Shown here in pieces: positions 42,685 to 51,098 of a DNA stretch of 64,000 nt (its first letter is position 1; every line of letters starts with the position of its first letter). The DNA is from Candidatus Lachnoclostridium avicola (GTDB lineage: Bacteria > Bacillota > Clostridia > Lachnospirales > Lachnospiraceae). Made by a program: the position numbers and the translations under genes. Location of the stretch: positions 56,784 to 120,783 of the forward strand of contig DXFM01000036.1 of assembly GCA_019114465.1 (NCBI GenBank), read 5' to 3'. The notes beneath the pieces were generated by a model. The model was given only the letters and a program-made list of their open reading frames with translations, did not search any database and was not told where the DNA came from.

Positions 42685-44391
42685 TTAATCGGTCTGTTTT
42701 GCAATCTCCATGCGCACGCTCTTTCCCTTGATTCTGGCGTGCTTCATCGCCTCCAGAACCTCGTCGGCGCAGTCTTCAGGAACCTCCACGAAGGTGTATT
42801 TGTCAAACATATCGATGCTTCCCACCAGTTTTCCCGGCATTCCCGATTCCCCGGCGATAGCTCCCAGCACATCTCCCGGCTTCACGCCCTGATTTTTTCC
42901 TACATTAATAAACAGGCGCACCATATCCTCCCGGTTCTCTCTCCGGCGGCCGCCGGCGCTGCGGCGTCCCCCGCGGCCGGTCTCGTCCCAGCCGGCGTCC
43001 TCTGTTCCGGACCCCCGTCTTCCCCGGCGGCCTTTCGCCGGGCGGTCCAGATCCTCCAGATCTCTGGCCGTGCGGAAGTCGTCGATGGTGTCCTCCGCCT
43101 CGTCTCCCATGGCCATGCGCAGAAACGCGGCCGCCAGATCCATGGCCGTGTAGTCTTCCTCCAGGATCTTTTTGCTGACGGCGTCGATCATCTCCGTCAG
43201 ATCCTCTTTCTCAATGATCTCCGTCACCTGATCCAGCACCTTTTCCATGCGGATATCCGTGATATCGTCCAGGGACGGGATGGCCTGGGGAATGATCTTT
43301 GTCCTGCAGTACCGCTGGATCTCCCTCAGCTTGTACACCTCCCGGCCCACCACCAGGCTGAAGGCTCTTCCTTCTTTTCCCGCCCGGCCGGTACGCCCGA
43401 TCCGGTGCACATAATACTCGTCATCCTGGGGAATGTCGTAGTTAAACACCGCTTCCACATTTCCCACGTCGATTCCCCTGGCTGCCACGTCCGTGGCCAC
43501 CAGGATCTCCGTCCGGCCGGTGCGGAACCCGTTCATCACCTTGTCCCTCTGACTCTGCTTCAGATCTCCGTGCAGGCCCTCCGCGAAATATCCCCGGCCC
43601 TGAAGATCCTCCACCAGCTCATCCACCTGTTTTTTCGTGTTGCAGAACACGATGGACAGCTTGGGGGAATACATGTCCAGCAGCCGGCACAGCACCTCCA
43701 CCTTATTCTTCGGCTTCACATCATAGTAGTACTGGGTCACCTTCGGGACCGTCAGCTCCTTCTTTACCACTTTCACCACTTCCGGATCCTTCTGAAACCG
43801 TCTGGCAATATCCATGATCTCCTGGGGCATGGTGGCAGAGAACATGAGGGTCTGGCGCTCCTGGGGAAGCTGACTCAAAATCGTCTCCATATCCTCCAGA
43901 AATCCCATGTTCAGCATCTCATCCGCCTCGTCCAGTACCACGGTGTGGATCGCCGCCGTCTTTATGGTCTTCCTTCTCATATGATCCATCACCCGGCCCG
44001 GCGTGCCGATGACGATCTGGACACCGTCCTTTAAGGAGCGGATCTGCTTGACGATCTCCTGGCCGCCGTACACCGGCAGCACCTTCACTCCGTGCATATA
44101 TTTGGCCAGGCGCCGGATCTCCTCCGCCACCTGTATGGCCAGCTCTCTGGTGGGGCAGAGGACAATGGCCTGCAGCTTTCTGCTCTTCGGGTCCACCTTC
44201 TCCAGCAGGGGAATTCCAAAGGCGGCCGTCTTTCCCGTACCCGTCTGGGCCTGGCCGATAATGTCCTTCCCCTCCCACTCCAGGGGGATTGCCCGGGCCT
44301 GAATGGGAGACGGCTCCTCAAAGCCCATGTCTCTCACCGCCCGCAGAATTTTATTATTCAGTTCCATCTCTTCAAATCGAATTGTCTCCAT
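42685..44391 (-). CDS. deaD: DEAD-box RNA helicase with DbpA-type RNA-binding domain
   Basis: 568 aa. Q motif FEEPSPIQARAIP, motif I AQTGTGKTAAFG, Ia PTRELAIQ, Ib TPGRVMDHM, II VLDEADEML, III SATMP, IV FCNTKKQ, V VATDVAARGID, VI HRIGRTGRAGKEG. A charged Arg/Gly linker (about 445-490, GRRGRRGSG) leads to a C-terminal RRM-like DbpA domain (about 490-568: VRLFINVGKNQGVKPGDVLG). The family unwinds rRNA and mRNA, helping ribosome assembly and cold adaptation (DeaD/CshA/CsdA). The leader upstream contains a terminator, see 44392-44535. Gene symbol is by domain type; CshA is an equally valid name. Confidence 0.92.
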   Translation of the reverse strand: METIRFEEMELNNKILRAVRDMGFEEPSPIQARAIPLEWEGKDIIGQAQTGTGKTAAFGIPLLEKVDPKSRKLQAIVLCPTRELAIQVAEEIRRLAKYMHGVKVLPVYGGQEIVKQIRSLKDGVQIVIGTPGRVMDHMRRKTIKTAAIHTVVLDEADEMLNMGFLEDMETILSQLPQERQTLMFSATMPQEIMDIARRFQKDPEVVKVVKKELTVPKVTQYYYDVKPKNKVEVLCRLLDMYSPKLSIVFCNTKKQVDELVEDLQGRGYFAEGLHGDLKQSQRDKVMNGFRTGRTEILVATDVAARGIDVGNVEAVFNYDIPQDDEYYVHRIGRTGRAGKEGRAFSLVVGREVYKLREIQRYCRTKIIPQAIPSLDDITDIRMEKVLDQVTEIIEKEDLTEMIDAVSKKILEEDYTAMDLAAAFLRMAMGDEAEDTIDDFRTARDLEDLDRPAKGRRGRRGSGTEDAGWDETGRGGRRSAGGRRRENREDMVRLFINVGKNQGVKPGDVLGAIAGESGMPGKLVGSIDMFDKYTFVEVPEDCADEVLEAMKHARIKGKSVRMEIAKQTD

Positions 44392-44535
44392 TCCCTGTTC
44401 CTTTCCGTCTGATCATCCCCGAACCTGTGGGGCTTACCGTGCGTATCGCGCAAAAAAGAGGCTCAGCCACGTTCAGGCTTTGCCTCTCTCGTTCGTACAG
44501 TTTAATACTATATCAGAGATTTTCCCGCCAGTCAA
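44392..44535 (-). promoter_or_regulatory. Helicase promoter and leader with internal terminator
   Basis: Minus strand TTGACT (44535-44530), 17 bp, TATAGT (44512-44507): near-consensus sigma-A. About 13 nt after the predicted start (near 44500) a stem AGAGGC-A-AAGCC / GGCTGA-GCCTCT (44487-44458) is followed by TTTTTT, an intrinsic terminator (44487-44452). A second CCCC/GGGG hairpin follows before the ATG. The terminator lies inside the helicase leader rather than after bioY, so it is a candidate attenuator. Between bioY and the promoter (44536-44592) there is only GC-rich hairpin sequence. Confidence 0.65.
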
Positions 44536-44592
44536 GGAAAAGGCACGCGCTGGCCCCGGCAGCCATTGGCCGGGCTCCGCGCCGGCCGGAAC

Positions 44593-45162
44593 TCATGCCG
44601 GCACCGGCAGAGCTCTCCGCAGGGCCTTTGCCAGCGCCGCAGCGCCGATACATTTTGCCACATCCATTGGAATGAAAGGAATCACTCCCTGAATCACCAC
44701 CGCCGGCCAGGTCAGTCTCATGGAAATTTTCATCCACGCCCCGCCGAACAGGTAGATCACGGGAATTCCCACAACGATCAGAAACAGGGTCTGCTTTCCC
44801 ATCCCCTTCACCTTCCGGCAGAACAGGGAGATCAGCACCGCCGCCGCCAGATAGCCGATGATATAGCCGCCGGTGGGCCCCAAAAGCTTCGCCGCTCCCC
44901 CGCCGCCTCCGGAAAACACCGGCGCCCCCGCCAGTCCCAGGCAGATCCACACCAGAAACACAATGGCCGTATCCGCCGGCGCCAGTATCATTCCGATCAG
45001 ATTCACCACCATGGTCTGAGCCGTGATGCTCACCGCCGTAAACGGAAGGGGAATCACAATGTAGGAGGACACACACAGCACCGCCGTGAACAATCCCATC
45101 AACGTCAGTCTCTGGGCCGTCCACCTCTGCCCGCCGCTTCTCTTCTCCTGTACCAGTTCCAT
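44593..45162 (-). CDS. bioY: Biotin ECF transporter S component
   Basis: 189 aa, six TM helices. BioY marks: LMGLFTAVLCVSSYIVIPLP, PFTAVSITAQTMVVNLIGMI (conserved VPxTxQT-like loop), GGAAKLLGPTGGYIIGYLAA (GPTGGYL motif) and a C-terminal FIPMDVAKCIGAAALAKALR. Captures biotin at the membrane for uptake, alone or with an ECF energy module not present here. Expression is probably repressed by biotinylated BirA via the operator at 45237-45270. Start at 45162 behind AGGAGCGGTGCG-type sequence. Confidence 0.93.
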   Translation of the reverse strand: MELVQEKRSGGQRWTAQRLTLMGLFTAVLCVSSYIVIPLPFTAVSITAQTMVVNLIGMILAPADTAIVFLVWICLGLAGAPVFSGGGGGAAKLLGPTGGYIIGYLAAAVLISLFCRKVKGMGKQTLFLIVVGIPVIYLFGGAWMKISMRLTWPAVVIQGVIPFIPMDVAKCIGAAALAKALRRALPVPA

Positions 45163-45215
45163 ATCGCACCGCTCCTCTCTGTGTATGCCGTTCCGGCATC
45201 TCTGTCATATTCCAG

Positions 45216-45270
45216 AGTATACACGGCGCCCCTTCTATTGTCAACTTAATTTTAATTTAAAGTTGACAAT
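45216..45270 (-). promoter_or_regulatory. bioY promoter overlapped by BirA-like operator
   Basis: Promoter on the minus strand: TTGACA (45244-45239), 17 bp, TATACT (45221-45216), near-perfect consensus. Operator: ATTGTCAACTT (45237-45247) and its exact inverted copy AAGTTGACAAT (45260-45270), 12-bp AT-only spacer. Seen as TTGTCAACT-N14-AGTTGACAA it fits the Firmicutes BirA dyad (TTGTxAACx-N14-16-xGTTxACAA). It covers the -35 and would block polymerase. Confidence 0.75.
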
Positions 45271-45351
45271 CCACAGATTGAAAGCCTTCCCCCGCTTCCT
45301 CCGCCTCGGAAAATCTGTGTGCCGGCACCGCCCGGCCGGGCTGCCGCCGAA

Positions 45352-45401
45352 AAAATAAAAGGTGTTTCGACAGGCTTCATCAGCAGCCCGGAAACACCTT
45401 T
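45352..45401 (-). terminator. Terminator of the rplJ-rplL operon
   Basis: Minus strand AAAGGTGTTTC pairs with GAAACACCTTT around a 22-nt loop, then TATTTTTTC. A first, weaker hairpin GGGAGAA/TTCTCCC lies closer to rplL at about 45434-45460. Confidence 0.85.
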
Positions 45402-45486
45402 CGAGACGAAATATTAGTAAAAATGTTAGTAAAGGGAGAACCGCCTGCGCAATTCTCCCCATAAAATCGAGATATTTTCAGCCAAA

Positions 45487-45864
45487 TTACTTAAGGGTAA
45501 CCTTAGCTCCCTCAGCCTCAAGCTTGGTCTTGATGTCCTCAGCCTCTTCCTTGGAAACTGCAGTCTTAACTGCCTTCGGAGCGCTGTCAACTACGTCCTT
45601 AGCCTCCTTCAGACCAAGACCGGTTACTTCACGAACAACCTTGATAACCTTAACCTTGTTCGGGCCAACGTCGGTCAGCTCAACGTCGAACTCAGTCTTC
45701 TCTTCCTCAGCTGCGCCGCCTGCTGCTGCACCTGCTGCTACTACAACACCAGCTGCTGCGGATACGCCGAACTCTTCCTCGCAAGCCTTTACTAACTCAT
45801 TTAACTCTAATACGGATAATTCCTTGATAGCTTCGATAAACTCTGCAGTTGTTAACTTTGCCAT
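45487..45864 (-). CDS. rplL: 50S ribosomal protein L7/L12
   Basis: 125 aa. N-terminal dimerisation domain [20 protein letters not shown], an Ala/Gly hinge ([16 protein letters not shown], about 39-54), and the C-terminal domain [38 protein letters not shown]. Forms the flexible stalk that recruits translation GTPases. Complete length. It is 66 nt after rplJ and shares its leader-controlled transcript. Confidence 0.98.
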   Translation of the reverse strand: MAKLTTAEFIEAIKELSVLELNELVKACEEEFGVSAAAGVVVAAGAAAGGAAEEEKTEFDVELTDVGPNKVKVIKVVREVTGLGLKEAKDVVDSAPKAVKTAVSKEEAEDIKTKLEAEGAKVTLK

Positions 45865-45930
45865 TTTAATTTCCTCCTGTTTTTCATCTTTTCAATAAAA
45901 TTCTGCGCCGCCTGTGACGGCCTGTTTTCA

Positions 45931-46419
45931 TTACGCCTCTGCCTTCTCAGCGATCTGATTAAGCACACGGGCGAAGTTGGCGATCGGAGACTGCATGCTT
46001 CCCAGCAATCTTCCCAGAAGAATCTCTCTGGACGGGATGGTTGCGATCACCTGGATTCCCTTCTCATCGTAGTAAGTACCCTCTACTACGCCTGCCTTTA
46101 ACTCCAGCTTGTCCGCAGTCTTCGCGAAGTCAGCCAGAATTCTCGCCGGAGCGGTTGCGTCTGTCTTGGACACAGCCAGAGCGGTCGGTCCTTCCAGATG
46201 GGGCACCAGAGCCTCAAATTCCGTTCCCTTCACAGCAAAGCGAATCATGGTGTTCTTGTATACCTTGTAGGAAACATCAGATTCTCTCAGCTTCTTACGC
46301 AGCTGTGTGTCCTGCTCCACGGTCAGACCGCGGTAGTCCACAACTACGGCAGATGCAGCGCCGTTTAAAAGCTCGGAAATTTCTGCTACGATCGGCTGCT
46401 TTAATTCTACTTTTGCCAT
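45931..46419 (-). CDS. rplJ: 50S ribosomal protein L10
   Basis: 162 aa. KQPIVAEISELLNGAASAVV, DYRGLTVEQDTQLRKKLRES, YKVYKNTMIRFAVKGTEFEA and the C-terminal L7/L12-binding helix (LLGRLLGSMQSPIANFARVL). Base of the L7/L12 stalk on 23S rRNA. Ribosome binding site AGGAGG. Preceded by an L10 leader RNA, so autogenous repression by L10-(L12)4 is expected. No rplA/rplK upstream here: the operon starts at rplJ. Confidence 0.98.
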   Translation of the reverse strand: MAKVELKQPIVAEISELLNGAASAVVVDYRGLTVEQDTQLRKKLRESDVSYKVYKNTMIRFAVKGTEFEALVPHLEGPTALAVSKTDATAPARILADFAKTADKLELKAGVVEGTYYDEKGIQVIATIPSREILLGRLLGSMQSPIANFARVLNQIAEKAEA

Positions 46420-46460
46420 TGTGGTTTACCTCCTGTTAGATTTAAAAGAGTATCACCTGC

Positions 46461-46585
46461 GAAAAATAAGCCTTTCTGTCCAAGACAGAAAGGCTCTACA
46501 AATTCTCTCTATGAGCTTTGTATGTTCCTCGGTAGGCGGTCATACCTTATGCCTTGCGGCGCCTACTGTCTTCGGCAGTCAATAC
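46461..46585 (-). ncRNA. L10 leader RNA with attenuator-like terminator
   Basis: The minus strand carries the Firmicutes L10 leader core CCGAGGAACATACAAAGCTC and a three-way-junction-like stem set, beginning with GCCGAAGACAGTAGGCGCCG. It is followed by the terminator AGCCTTTCTGTC/GACAGAAAGGCT plus TATTTTT (46495-46461). Known role: binds the L10-L12 complex and lowers rplJL expression. Confidence 0.9.
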
Positions 46586-46591
46586 TGATAT

Positions 46592-46620
46592 AAAATATCA
46601 CAGATGCCGAAAAAAGTCAA
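46592..46620 (-). promoter_or_regulatory. rplJ operon promoter
   Basis: Minus strand TTGACT (46620-46615), 17 bp, TATTTT (46597-46592). The -35 overlaps the stop codon of the anti-sigma-like gene upstream. Confidence 0.65.
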
Positions 46621-48329
46621 CGGGTTTCAGAAATTTTTTCTGTCTCCGTCCGGCCGCTGCCAGCTCCGTCTCCAGGGTCCGCGCCGCCGGACGCCTCCAT
46701 CATTTCAGAATCCCCGGATCCGGCCGTCTCCCGGGTACTGCCGGCCGCCCCGCCGGACGTTTCCTTTCCAGTCCCGCCGGCCTGGGTTTCCTCCGCCCGC
46801 TCACTCTCCAAAGCCGTGGTCTCCTGCTGCCCGGTCTCCTCCGCCGGCCTCTGAGCCCCGGCGGAACTCTCCGTCTCCCGATCCGGGGCAGAACTCTCCC
46901 CTGCCCCGTTTCCTGAAGGCGCTGTTCCATTGGAGGCTGACGGCTGAGCGGACTGGGATGTGCTCTCCGGCGATGACGTGCCCTCCGACGGCAGCCCGCC
47001 ATCCGGCGGCAGTGTGCCCTCCGGCCGGGAACTGCTCTCCGTCTCCGCCGCGCTCTCCTCCGCCGTCTCCTCCTCTTTTTCGGCCTCCTGTTCCGGAACC
47101 TGGAACGGGCCGGTCACTGCCCGGAGCCGTTCGCTGTCCCGTCTCGTCAGACCGCCCACAGTGAAGTAGTAGGTCTCTCCCTCCGTCAGTCCTTCCGCCC
47201 GGATCCGGCAGAAATCCGCTCCGGTCTCAAGAATATATGCGGGACAATATTCTCCGTCCCGGTCCTGCACGCTCACAGTGGGGCTTCGCCACCGCACCTG
47301 AGTTTTAAAATACGCGCAGATCTCTCCATCCTCATACACCACATAATCCAGGCGGATCCTGCTCTCGCTCTCATCCTCCTGCCAGGTGGGGAACATTTCC
47401 TCCCGCACCGGGGAAGAGCTGCTCTCCGAGCCGCTTTCTTCCGTCCCTTCCGTCTCGGCCCCGGCGGACGATTCCGTCTCCAGAGCATCCGGGGAGCTCT
47501 CTTCCCCGGACGGGCTCTCCCCCGCGGCAGCCGTCTCTCCCAGGCCGTCCCCTCCGGGCGCAGTCTCCTCCGTCACCGGCAGCCGGAGGCCGGGAGTCTC
47601 CTCCGCCACCTCCCTGGCGATCTCCTCCATGGTCATGGCGGACAGGCGGGGCAGATCCTCCTCATCCAGGGCCGGGCTCTGATCCACCAGCTCATCCAGG
47701 AAATAGGCCTTTCCATAGGAAATGCCGTACTGATCCGCCATCTCCCGCACGTCATCCCGGACCACCGCCTGCTGGTCGTAGACGATAGCCGCCGCCTGAT
47801 TCTCCTCCAGGCTCTTTTCCACATCCGCCACCACCTGGCTGCGCAGCACGGCAGTCCGGGATACGCTGTCTCCCATCACAGTCACCAGAATCGTGCTGTC
47901 CAGCTCCTCCAGATATCCGTTGGACACCATGGATCCCACAATGGCGTTCACCGCCACATTCAGCTCCACTCCTTTTAAGTCCATCCCCTGGAGAATGGTT
48001 CTGGCGTCCTCATTTAAGGCATCCGCCTTCAGCACCCGTTCCTTCCGGTTGATGGAGAGTTCCACGCTGGGGTTTACGTCCAGTCCCACGATGGAGTCCA
48101 CCAGGCTGTTGCGGTACAGGTTATAACCTCCGCTGCCCACTGCCGCCGCCAAAAAACAGGCGGCTGCCGTTCCCCACAGCCGCGCCCGTCTCCGGCGCAG
48201 GTCCGTCAGCCGCTCCGCATGAATCTCCTGAGGAGTTGTCAGATCGATCCGGTCCAGGACATCCGGCGTCAGCCGGTCCACTGCCGACTTTATATGCTGT
48301 TCAATTTCCTGCCGTTTCAGCCTGATCAC
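46617..48329 (-). CDS. RsgI-like anti-sigma factor with long Ser/Glu-rich tail
   Basis: 570 aa. A short cytoplasmic N-terminus (1-50) is followed by one TM helix (about 52-70) and the RsgI-type extracellular middle domain (about 78-175: GLDVNPSVELSINRKERVLK, then ALNEDARTILQGMDLKGVEL). An acidic Ser/Glu/Thr region follows, then a fibronectin-like beta domain (about 330-410: VRWRSPTVSVQDRDGEYCPA, GLTEGETYYFTVGG), and a long Ser/Thr/Glu/Gly tail. By position it holds the ECF sigma encoded immediately upstream (4-nt ATGA overlap). The outside part may sense the cell surface or polysaccharide, as RsgI proteins do in other Clostridia; this is inference. Confidence 0.82.
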   Translation of the reverse strand: MIRLKRQEIEQHIKSAVDRLTPDVLDRIDLTTPQEIHAERLTDLRRRRARLWGTAAACFLAAAVGSGGYNLYRNSLVDSIVGLDVNPSVELSINRKERVLKADALNEDARTILQGMDLKGVELNVAVNAIVGSMVSNGYLEELDSTILVTVMGDSVSRTAVLRSQVVADVEKSLEENQAAAIVYDQQAVVRDDVREMADQYGISYGKAYFLDELVDQSPALDEEDLPRLSAMTMEEIAREVAEETPGLRLPVTEETAPGGDGLGETAAAGESPSGEESSPDALETESSAGAETEGTEESGSESSSSPVREEMFPTWQEDESESRIRLDYVVYEDGEICAYFKTQVRWRSPTVSVQDRDGEYCPAYILETGADFCRIRAEGLTEGETYYFTVGGLTRRDSERLRAVTGPFQVPEQEAEKEEETAEESAAETESSSRPEGTLPPDGGLPSEGTSSPESTSQSAQPSASNGTAPSGNGAGESSAPDRETESSAGAQRPAEETGQQETTALESERAEETQAGGTGKETSGGAAGSTRETAGSGDSEMMEASGGADPGDGAGSGRTETEKISETR

Positions 48330-48901
48330 TCCCTTCCAAGATATTCTTCCAGCTTCTTCATGGCCCTGCGGTATTTGGACAGAACAGTGGCCAGGGGCAT
48401 CTGAAGACTGGCCGCAATCTCCCTGTGCTTCATCCCCGCCGACGCGTGGAGGATCACGATCTGACGCTCATCCTCCTTTAAAACCTCCAGGGCAGCCATC
48501 AGGGCCATGCGGTCCGCCACATTTTCGATCTGACGGCACAGCTCTCCCATTTCCGTCTGATTCAAATCGTCCAGCCCCACATCCGCCTCATGCTTCCGGT
48601 CCCGGAATCTCATATAGCAGAGATTTCTGGCAATGGTAAAGATCCAGGCCAGCGGTTTTCCCTGCCCCACATACCCGGAGGCTGAAGTCCATACCTTCAG
48701 ATAAGTCTCCTGGAGGATCTCCTCCGCGTCGCTGGGATTCTTCACAATGGACAGTATGAAGCTGTAGACTGTTCTGTCTGTATTCTGATACAGCTGCCGG
48801 AAAGCTTCCCTGTCACCGGTTCCCACCTGCTTCAGAAGGGTCTCATCGCTGACCCCTTTTCCGCTCTCCCCCACAGCCGCCGTCATACCAAAAAGCAGCA
48901 T
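48326..48901 (-). CDS. ECF-type RNA polymerase sigma factor
   Basis: 191 aa. Region 2: FRQLYQNTDRTVYSFILSIV, NPSDAEEILQETYLKVWTSA (about 57-76), PLAWIFTIARNLCYMRFRDR. Region 4: ALEVLKEDERQIVILHASAG and MKHREIAASLQMPLATVLSK, the -35-binding HTH. No region 1 or 3. The partner gene downstream overlaps its stop and encodes the likely anti-sigma factor. The target promoter is unknown. Start 48901 behind AAAGGACAAATC. Confidence 0.92.
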   Translation of the reverse strand: MLLFGMTAAVGESGKGVSDETLLKQVGTGDREAFRQLYQNTDRTVYSFILSIVKNPSDAEEILQETYLKVWTSASGYVGQGKPLAWIFTIARNLCYMRFRDRKHEADVGLDDLNQTEMGELCRQIENVADRMALMAALEVLKEDERQIVILHASAGMKHREIAASLQMPLATVLSKYRRAMKKLEEYLGRE

Positions 48902-48996
48902 GTATGATTTGTCCTTTCATTTTGTTAATGCAGAAACCGGCCGAATTATTGCATCCAGTTATTTCCAGCCGCCGGCAAAATCTTGGATCTGCGCTC

Positions 48997-50175
48997 TCAT
49001 TCCTCCGCGCAGTAGCTGTTCTCCACGGTGATCACGCAGGTGCTGTTGCGGATCTTTTCCCTGATTCCGCTGGCCACCTGCTCCTTTACCTGGCTCTTCA
49101 TCTGAGGCGTGTAGTCCCTGGGAACCACCAGGTCAAAAATCAGGTTCACCTGCTCCTTGCCGTCCACAATCCGGAAGTCGTGAAGGGAAAGACGGGAATC
49201 CACCTGATCCAGCACCTCCCCGGCAATCTTCCGGTAATTGTCCACCTTTGCGTTTTTCGTCTCAATGGGATCCATGTGGATCACCAGGAACAGATGAAGC
49301 TTGCGCACCGCGTCCCGCTCCACCCGGTCGATAATCTCATGGGACGTCTCAATATCCACGTCGCTGGGCACTTCCGCGTGAATAGACGCCATACTTCTCC
49401 CCGGCCCGTAATTGTGGACGATCAGATCGTGGCTTCCCACAATTCCGTCATAGCTCTCCACAAACTGGGTAATCTCCCGGTATACTTCCGGATCAATGGC
49501 CTCCCCGATCAGAGGCGCCAGCGTATCCTTCGCAATATTCACACCGGCAATCATAACCACCACAGACACTGCCAGACCAACAATTCCATCCACATTGACA
49601 TTGAAAATTCCAAAAATCAGCATGGAAACAATGGTAGCGGTAGTGGCCGCCACATCTCCCAGGGAATCCGCGGCTGTGGCCATCATCACCTTGGAATCGA
49701 TCCGCTTTCCCAGCTTCCGGTTGAATATCCCCATCCAGAGCTTTACTCCCACAGACAGAACCAGAATTCCCACGGACAGCCACTGAAATACCATGGGCTC
49801 CGGATTCCGGATCTTCCCGAAGGAAGTCTTAAACAAGGAAAATCCCACCTCGATGACCAGAAAGGCCACAATAAACGCCGATATGTACTCAATTCTTCCA
49901 TGACCAAAGGGATGCTCCTCATCCGCCGGCTTCTCCGCCATCTTCACTCCCACAATACTGATAATGGAGGAAGCGGCATCGGACAGGTTGTTGAACGCGT
50001 CCGCCATAACGGAAATACTGTTTACCAGCAGCCCGGTGAGCAGCTTCACCGTAAACAGCAGCAGATTGCAGCAGATTCCCACCATACCGGCCAGAGAGCC
50101 GTATCTGGTACGCACCTCCACATCCTGGATGTTCTGATAATCCTTTACAAAATGCCTGATCAAAAATTCTGTCAT
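48997..50175 (-). CDS. Cation diffusion facilitator metal exporter
   Basis: 392 aa, six TM helices then a cytoplasmic C-terminal domain. The metal site reads SISVMADAFNNLSDAASSII in helix II (D-F-N-N-xxD pattern) and DEEHPFGHGRIEYISAF, with MMATAADSLGDVAAT in helix V (HxxxD-like site with AxxxD). The NNLSD form is commonly linked to Mn/Fe-type CDF proteins, whereas Zn/Cd members have HxxxD; that assignment is inference. Start at 50175 behind CAGGAGGTGTCAG, overlapping the truA stop by 4 nt. Cotranscribed with truA. Confidence 0.9.
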   Translation of the reverse strand: MTEFLIRHFVKDYQNIQDVEVRTRYGSLAGMVGICCNLLLFTVKLLTGLLVNSISVMADAFNNLSDAASSIISIVGVKMAEKPADEEHPFGHGRIEYISAFIVAFLVIEVGFSLFKTSFGKIRNPEPMVFQWLSVGILVLSVGVKLWMGIFNRKLGKRIDSKVMMATAADSLGDVAATTATIVSMLIFGIFNVNVDGIVGLAVSVVVMIAGVNIAKDTLAPLIGEAIDPEVYREITQFVESYDGIVGSHDLIVHNYGPGRSMASIHAEVPSDVDIETSHEIIDRVERDAVRKLHLFLVIHMDPIETKNAKVDNYRKIAGEVLDQVDSRLSLHDFRIVDGKEQVNLIFDLVVPRDYTPQMKSQVKEQVASGIREKIRNSTCVITVENSYCAEE

Positions 50176-50966
50176 GACTGACACCTCCTGCTTTTGTCTT
50201 TCTGTCCCCCAGCTGTTTTCTCCCAATTTCCATAATCCACCCGCACCAGGCACAGGCCTTCCGGCGGAGCGGTAAACCCGGCTGCCTGCCGGTCCTTCGC
50301 CTCCAGCACATCCGCCATGGACTCAGGCGTCCTCTTTCCCTCTCCCACTTCCATGAGAGTGCCGGTCAGAATCCTGACCATGTGATAGAGGAATCCGTCC
50401 CCGTAAAACTCCAGGATCAGTTCCTCCCCCTCCTCTTTAATCTGTACTGAATACAGGGTGCGGACTGTGGATTTCTTCATCCGGCGGTTCCCGCAGAAAC
50501 TCTTAAAATCCCTGGTCCCTATGAGAAATTCCGCCGCGCGCCTCATGGCCTCCGCGTCCAGCCTCCGGCCAAACCCGTACAGATACTTTCTCTCAAACAC
50601 CGGCCGCTTCGCCCCCGTCCATATCCTGTAACGATACAGCTTCGCCGAGGCATTCAGCCGGCTGTGGAATTTTTCCTCCGCTTCCCGGGCCTCCACAATG
50701 CGGATATCCTCCGGCAGGTACGTGTTCAGGTAATTCTTCACGTCCTCCGGGGAAAAATGTTCCGGAACCCGGAAGTTGGCCGTCTGTCCCTCCGCGTGAA
50801 CCCCGGCGTCCGTGCGCCCCGCTCCGCTGACCTCCGTGGGGTGGCCGGTCATGCGCTCCAGCACCGCCTCCATCCTTCCCTGAATGGTCCGCTCTGTATT
50901 TCCCTGCTTCTGCCAGCCGTCATACCGGCTGCCGTCGTACTCCAGTGTCACTTTTATGTTTCTCAT
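50172..50966 (-). CDS. truA: tRNA pseudouridine(38-40) synthase
   Basis: 264 aa. Family motifs: LEYDGSRYDGWQKQGN (N-terminal), VSGAGRTDAGVHAEGQTANF with catalytic Asp in GRTDAGVHA (about 52), SAKLYRYRIW, DFKSFCGNR, and FYGDGFLYHMVRILTGTLME. Isomerises uridines in the tRNA anticodon arm. Normal length. It overlaps the CDF gene and follows the glg operon terminator. Confidence 0.96.
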   Translation of the reverse strand: MRNIKVTLEYDGSRYDGWQKQGNTERTIQGRMEAVLERMTGHPTEVSGAGRTDAGVHAEGQTANFRVPEHFSPEDVKNYLNTYLPEDIRIVEAREAEEKFHSRLNASAKLYRYRIWTGAKRPVFERKYLYGFGRRLDAEAMRRAAEFLIGTRDFKSFCGNRRMKKSTVRTLYSVQIKEEGEELILEFYGDGFLYHMVRILTGTLMEVGEGKRTPESMADVLEAKDRQAAGFTAPPEGLCLVRVDYGNWEKTAGGQKDKSRRCQS

Positions 50967-50988
50967 GATTTCCCCTCTTGATGCGCAG

Positions 50989-51025
50989 AAAACCTAATGA
51001 AGCCCGAAAGCTATCATTAGGTTTT
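50989..51025 (-). terminator. Terminator after glgD
   Basis: AAAACCTAATGA and TCATTAGGTTTT form a perfect 12-bp stem around a 13-nt loop; the T side continues TTTTCTG on the minus strand. Confidence 0.75.
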
Positions 51026-51098
51026 GCTGTTTTTTCTTAAATATTCAATATATTATAGTACAAACGGAGCCAGATTACAAGGCTTTGCCGCTTTGATT

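Noticed and set aside
42739..44034. 431-codon plus-strand frame opposite the helicase gene
   Set aside because: The minus strand carries all DEAD-box motifs; the plus frame is His/Leu-rich shadow.
48904..50181. 425-codon plus-strand frame opposite the CDF gene
   Set aside because: Shadow of the membrane protein gene, His-rich with no domain.
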